Of a stretch of 64,000 nt of DNA, positions 59,067-64,000 are shown piece by piece. Within the stretch, counting starts at the first letter, position 1, and the number at the start of each line of letters is the position of its first letter. The stretch is from Ciona intestinalis (lineage: Eukaryota; Chordata; Ascidiacea; Phlebobranchia; Cionidae). The stretch is from assembly GCF_000224145.3 (NCBI RefSeq), contig NC_020174.2, forward strand, positions 1,390,520-1,454,519, written 5' to 3'. Both the position numbers and the translations under genes were made by a program. The notes under the pieces were generated by a model that ran no database searches, had not been told where the DNA came from, and saw only the letters and a program-made list of their open reading frames with translations.

Positions 59067-59604
59067 GCCCTTAATGTTTGTTAAAACTTGCAATGAAACT
59101 AAGTAGAGCTAGACTCTCCACATTCCTAAACCTACAAACTTCCTAAACCTATACAGACTCCTACACGCTGGTAGCCTATACAGCGGGACAAGATTCCACT
59201 TCTGCGCTTACGGTCGATTGAATGGGAAAAAGGCAACGTATTCTCGCCTGACCGCATTAACCGTACATTTCCACACACTGCTACCATTAGTTATCAAAGC
59301 CGAGATTTAACGTTAACAGCTGTTGCGGTCAACATTATGCGAGGTTACATATACATTTTGGTGCGATGTAAACATAATATTCAGCTGCTGTGCTACCGGG
59401 CAAATTGTGATGTATAAATTGGCTATCCGGTATAAATACGTTTATTTTTGTACAAACGTAACGTTTTGACCTCATTGAAGTCTTTATATTTCTACACTTG
59501 CATATGGTGTTTAATTTAAAACATTTCGTCGTAACTTTTACTTTAAAGAGAAATTGCGTCAAAATAACTGTTTGTAATACGCTGTCGGGTTTACGTATGT
59601 TTAA

Positions 59605-59790
59605 TAGGATGGGGGAAGACGAGACACCTTTGGCACATAATATCCAACTATTATTATCGTGTTTTAAACCGTAAACGGTCTATGGGAGTCAGGAAGGCAC
59701 GGTTTTATAATTCTTTAAATTTGCTTTTATTTTTCGAATGGAATGAGAAGGAAAAAGTATCCCATTTTTCCCAATACGACTATATATATA
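59605..59790 (-). mobile_element. MITE of the tagggtggggga family
   Basis: Starts aataggatgggggaagacga and ends catttttcccaatacgacta. The interior cggtctatgggagtc and acggttttataattcttt is in reverse orientation. Confidence 0.75.
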
Positions 59791-60585
59791 ATTAGGAATA
59801 AATCATATATTTCAGAAAAAGAAAACATTGGGCGCATAACCAAATAATATGCAGTTATACAACATGTGTTAAGTAGAAAAACATACACTGTTTGGATTGT
59901 TTTATCACACATGTGCAAAACAGGATATCACCAATGAATTATACCTTCCTGGTTTTGTTGTGGATTCGGTTTGTAATTGTTGATGTATTAAAATATAATT
60001 GATACTGCACAATGAACCTTAATGAATCAAACGTTAAACTAACGTTCGACAAAGTAGTTAGTGAATAGAACGCTCAAATAATGCTAGGTTTGTTGTTCGA
60101 TGATGTTAAAATTACGGGAAAGTTTTCTTGGGCAAGACACTTATATGTTGTCCAAAGTATTATATATATAACGGAGCCGCTACAAATGAAATGGTTAGTT
60201 GGTTAAATTGACGACTGTTTTACCTGACTGTCTAGCGCCACCCACTGAATGGTTTAAACATTGCGTCCCTTCAGCTTTTGCTCAAATATGCGACGTCTGT
60301 GTCTATTAGCGCCTAATGCAAGCCAATTGTTGAAGCAGCACTATAAGTGAGCGAAGTCTAATATGACGCAAATAATACTGAGGTCATAAAAATCTTGCAA
60401 ATCAATTCACTTAAACTGCAATTAATGGAAAACTTTTAATTTTTAACAATTGCTTGAACGTGACAGCTAAATAAACAACCAGTTGTAATTCTATGTAGTT
60501 CGATTTCTATGATATAACCACCGACGTAGTCTGGTCACGCATGATTTAGGCAAATGAACGAGCGCTAATTAAATGATGTCATATG

Positions 60586-60625
60586 TGACGTCACACCATG
60601 ACGTAAAAAGAACTCTAACGTCATA
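60586..60625. promoter_or_regulatory. Cluster of CRE/ATF-like sites
   Basis: TGACGTCA at 60586-60593, TGACGTAA near 60599 and the inverted TAACGTCA near 60617 fall within 40 bp, between the divergent sugar-transporter and peptide genes. The target gene is unknown. Confidence 0.35.
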
Positions 60626-62138
60626 CCGTAATAAAGTTATGTTGATATTTTATTTTGCAACAACACGAAGAATAGTTACACATGATAATATAATCTTTTG
60701 TTGAAGAAGCTTCTGAAAAGTAAAACATGATTAAAACATCTACTTATAGTTTATGTGGCTCGCGTTGGTGGAACCACAAAAAAAACACAACGGTATGACA
60801 CGCCACTAGCCGATGGTTGTGGGCATGCTAACTTTGGTAGTGGGTTTCCATTCTGGTGCATGGGGCCTCATGAAAAAAAAAACGCGAAACGTAAGAGTAC
60901 AGCAGAACCATGTTGTTCAGCGCTAAGACGTGCATTTACGCGAGCAGAATGGGCTCATTGAGAAGTCTATAATGATTTGAGATTTTGGATTGTCGTTTCA
61001 AGCGCGAATTTAGCTTTAACATTATTTTTATTTTATACCAGTGAGGTCTTTTTACGGCGGGGCGTTAACCACAGGGCGACCAGTTTTAAATCTCAGCGTC
61101 CCGAGTTATTAATGCCTTTGTTACTTCCCCCAAGTTATATCTCCAAAGGTTCTCACATACATGGCAAAGAACACCAACAAAAACTACTGTTAAGCGAAAA
61201 AGAATATTATTCTCGTTAAACAAGTTTTTATTCAAATTTAGACACGATTCAATTCTTGCTTATTTGTGATATATAGTAGTCAGCCCACTCCCAATAAGAT
61301 CTGCGGTGCTATTGTTAATTACGCTAACCATTCGTCATTTAAACAATTTGTTTATCTGTTTCCATATGTAATGTGTACGTGCTGTCTGGCTTTAATTTAA
61401 TAACTTCCTTTTATGTCTAACTACATTGATTAATGTTTCTGACTAACTACAGTTCAAATGCAGTCGGCATTTCTGCTGCATTGCAGTTACACTATGGCTA
61501 CTAGAAAGTCAAGTTTCCAACCATTAAGATTAGATTAGCAAACCAACAAACTACGAATATTTTACAGTAAACTTACGGACATATGGAATGAGAGAATCAG
61601 TATTACAAAATGATGTTCAATTCGACCGATAAGTTGTCGATACGTTTAGTTCTCGTTATTTACAATTAGTTCTCACTCAAGGCAAGAACCACAATAAGCA
61701 TTGGTGAGCAATATGTCGTTGATTCGCCATTGGGCTTGTTGGCAACTCGTCCATACCTTTGGTCCATACAAGAAGTTAGATTAAATTTACGATCGCACAC
61801 AGGATGGCTTGGGGATCCTTCGAAACACAATCCATTATGAGCCTGGCGTCGTAGTTGCCCGCCTGTCTAACGATAAATGCCGCAAACTATTCCCAACCTT
61901 CGCACCAAGTTATAGGACAGACAACAATATTAAGAACACTTGTAGGCCTAACAAATTAACAAGTGTCTATTTGATCAACCGTTAAGTGTATGACCATTAG
62001 TGCAACTACAGACTAATGCCTTAATGCACGAAACCAGAGACAATACACTGATACTTTGAAAACGTTTCAAATTTCATGGAACAACAGAACTTCTTCTTTA
62101 AAATCAAAGCGTTCCGGAAATGTTTACACGAAGTTCGT

Positions 62139-62147
62139 TATAAAAAG
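62139..62147 (+). promoter_or_regulatory. TATA box of the secreted-peptide gene
   Basis: TATAAAAAG about 115 bp before the ATG. A start site near 62169 would give a roughly 28-base 5' UTR exon ending at 62196, then a 57-base intron (gtgagt...ctgcag) that ends directly at the ATG. Confidence 0.5.
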
Positions 62148-62253
62148 CGGCGAGTTCTGGTATACGAAATCATCTCTTTTTTCAGAAGTCAACAAAGTGA
62201 GTGGTTGGTTTGAATTACTTGCGCATTATTGTGACTAATATTTGTTTCTGCAG

Positions 62254-62704
62254 ATGAATAAGTCAGCGCTTCTCCTCTTGCTTGTCATCGGACTCCTTGT
62301 CCTAACCGAAACTACAAATGCTGCCGGGAAATGGAGAGCATATATGCAGAACCAAATGGAAGATATCGGTAAGTTATGACTTTTGTACGCATTTAAAACC
62401 ACTTGTTTCCAGCTAATACGAAGCAAAAATAGGTATTGTTATTAGCAAGGGTAGAAATACAGATTTTTTTATGTGTGTTGCTCGTAAGTGGCACGAGGTG
62501 TGTGAAACAGGACACCGATGTTACAACTACTGTCGCTACCCCTCCACGGGAAGATAAATATGTTACATTCGTTCGTTTTCCGGTTCCGATTTAAGCTCTT
62601 TAATCCCTAAAAACCATTCACATAAATGTGTCGTTTCAGCCCAAGATCATTTGATAGAAATGCTTCGGGATCATTTGGATTCTGAGCAAGCCAAACTGGA
62701 TTAA
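62254..62704 (+). CDS. Small secreted peptide precursor, 59 aa, function unknown
   Basis: Exons 62254-62368 and 62640-62704, joined in phase 1. Residues 1-23 (MNKSALLLLLVIGLLVLTET then TNA) are a clear signal peptide with probable cleavage after Ala23, leaving about 36 residues. The mature part starts AGKWRAYMQNQMEDI and ends SEQAKLD. It has no cysteine, no dibasic processing site and no terminal Gly for amidation. It looks like one amphipathic, mostly acidic helix. The ATG directly follows an acceptor (tttctgcag). A TATA box lies at 62139, and AATAAA occurs at 62703 (overlapping the stop) and near 62748. I do not recognise the family; a host-defence, hormone or matrix role are all open. The splice sites, signal peptide and promoter together support a real gene. 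Confidence 0.7.
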
Positions 62705-63330
62705 TAAATCATCGAACATAAATGCCGACTTTTGGTTGTTAATATATAAATAAACACTCTGCATTAATAACTTGTTTTCTTCTGTATGGTTACTTGTCTT
62801 ACGAATGACATTAGAGAAAATTTAATGACAAGGTAGTTTACAATTTAAAGCAAGTTTATAAGTTAGGCCTATATAATGCGTATTAACATTTCATCTTCAT
62901 CAAGCGGTTAATAATGGCACGTGCCCATTCATCAGAGAACTCGTGGCGAGCTAAGTCGTTAATAACACGTTAACACGGGTGACGTTTCACACTGTATGCA
63001 CTTTTATATGTAGCATTGATATAGCATTACTGGTTGTCTCTTGGTTAGAACAATGATTTCGTAACTCATAATTTTCTGCCATAAGGACAATAAAACAACC
63101 ATGTTATAACTTACAGACGCCCTAGCACAATCTATAAATATACCTAAATTTAAAGGTACAATGCAACACCACGTAGTTTACAATATCATGTTTTTCATTT
63201 AAAACTTAAGATCAAACAAACCGTGAAACGCATTTAAATTACAGTGTATAATGTTGTAAGCAGTCTGAAGGATGAGACGTTTTGTTTAATTAAGGAAGAA
63301 CAATATAGGGGAAGATAAAATCCGTGCAAA
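62705..63330. other. Convergent spacer, peptide gene and phosphofructokinase 3' ends
   Basis: AT-rich 3' UTR-like sequence with an AATAAA near 62748 and no coding signal. Confidence 0.55.
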
Positions 63331-63871
63331 TTAAACATCAGATTCATAAACGGCAGTTTCATCTTGGTAGTGTGCCATGATACGAAGCAAAGGTCGAATT
63401 TGCATCCACCATTGCTGATTGGGAATTCTGTGCCTAGAACAAAGGAGTTTTAGCGTTAAGTAGTGCAGGTGGATGATCCCTTTAAGACATGCTTGATTTT
63501 TTTATTGTCTACGTCCTTGGAACACCGTATTAGTGAGCACTGGATTGGAGCAATTTTGTTCTTTGTCTTGCGACACACACCAACTATGATGGTAATTTGA
63601 TAAGCATTAAGCTTTCAACCCTGTACCCTCTTATAACAAAAAGCACAAGGCCATTTACAGGTTCATTATCTTCCTATACTGTGGTCCTTACCATTGTAGC
63701 AATGTAGGACATGATTGGAAGGTTTCCCAAATCTTCCAAATATAAACTATTTAAATACATCTTACTTGAAGTCTGTGTCTGCTTTCAAATCTTCAACTGG
63801 CTGGAAAAGCATTTGTCGTCGTCTCATTCCAAGCAGAACGACAGAATCTTGTGAATTACAGACTACCTTTC
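63331..63871 (-). CDS. PFK: ATP-dependent 6-phosphofructokinase, C-terminal exons (5' part beyond window)
   Basis: Exons 63871-63766 and 63433-63331 (stop at 63331). Glycolytic enzyme that phosphorylates fructose 6-phosphate. The visible part is the end of the C-terminal regulatory half: DSVVLLGMRRRQMLFQPVED, then LKADTDFKHRIPNQQWWMQI and RPLLRIMAHY. Vertebrate PFKM/PFKL/PFKP share the pattern LGMR-R--FQPV-EL-TDF-HRIP-QWW--LRP as I recall them. The tail after the last helix (QDETAVYESDV) is about half the vertebrate length. The acceptor of the first visible exon (ttgtacag) implies an upstream exon ending in phase 1. The paralogue (M, L or P) cannot be assigned. Confidence 0.9.
63545..63660 (-). 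repeat. Possible SINE fragment in the last PFK intron
   Basis: Shares the tcttgcgacacac and aagcattaagctttcaaccc pattern with the SINE at 31720-31855. The tRNA-like head is eroded. Confidence 0.35.
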
Positions 63872-64000
63872 CTGTACAACACATCGCTATTAAATTGAAT
63901 GTATGAATAAAAAATCCATTTGGGACTACTAGGTTGCAACAAATAATCTTTAGTTGGACACATACGCTTACAAAGGTAGCAATTTCAAGCCTTTGAACAT

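Larger units (their letters stand above)
59067..62253. other. Spacer between the sugar transporter and the secreted-peptide gene
   Basis: No convincing gene. Contains a MITE copy (59605-59790), a cluster of CRE-like sites (60586-60625), and the peptide gene promoter at the right end. The 61690-61900 stretch is more balanced in base composition, but I recognise nothing in it. Confidence 0.5.

Noticed and set aside
60755-60961. 68-codon open frame on the plus strand with a basic stretch
   Set aside because: No upstream ATG at its start, no splice signals that extend it, and no recognisable motif.
60977-61219. 80-codon open frame next to the previous one
   Set aside because: Overlaps a degraded SINE-like stretch near 61060-61130 and shows no protein features.

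Overview
The window looks like a chordate genome, most likely the tunicate Ciona. It is AT-rich, with compact genes, many short GT-AG introns and exons of 50-250 bases. The proteins are clearly deuterostome-like, and MITE, SINE and hAT-type repeats fill introns and spacers. The species call is an inference: I ran no search. Exons were traced by hand from splice sites and conserved protein sequence, and all complete multi-exon chains keep reading frame throughout.

Layout, left to right: GALNT7-type GalNAc-transferase (-, last exon(s) cut by the left edge); CRIPT (+, single exon); SLC25A1 mitochondrial citrate carrier (+, 9 exons, a hAT-like element in intron 7); an FGFR1OP2/SIKE-type STRIPAK coiled-coil protein (-); a TMC-family ten-helix membrane protein (+, about 21 exons); a p107/p130-type pocket protein (-, 22 exons); SNAPC3/SNAP50 (-, single exon); acireductone dioxygenase ADI1 (-, 5 exons); cilia protein CFAP77 (-, 5 exons, a 1,045 bp foldback transposon in intron 1); a GLUT6/GLUT8-type sugar transporter (-, 9 exons); a 59-residue secreted peptide of unknown function (+, 2 exons); and the 3' end of phosphofructokinase (-, last two exons, cut by the right edge).

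The genes are unrelated in function, as expected for an ordinary animal locus, and there is no operon-like spacing. Local regulatory logic is visible at two of them: a consensus E2F site lies upstream of the pocket-protein gene, and an RFX X-box-like site next to a CRE lies upstream of the ciliary gene CFAP77. Two introns appear to use GC-AG splicing, one in the pocket-protein gene and one in ADI1.

Mobile DNA is the richest source of oddities. At least eight copies of a roughly 195 bp TA-flanked MITE are spread over the window. A 1,058 bp hAT-like element has a 29 bp micro-relative that is little more than its two tips, each flanked by an 8 bp target duplication. The 1,045 bp foldback element carries head-to-head tandem arrays, telomere-like DNA and a tRNA-like segment. 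A 71-nt intronic hairpin in the sugar transporter gene is fully paired on the sense strand. I saw no whole novel multi-gene system. The best candidates for something undescribed are the foldback element, the micro-hAT, the intronic hairpin and the secreted peptide.
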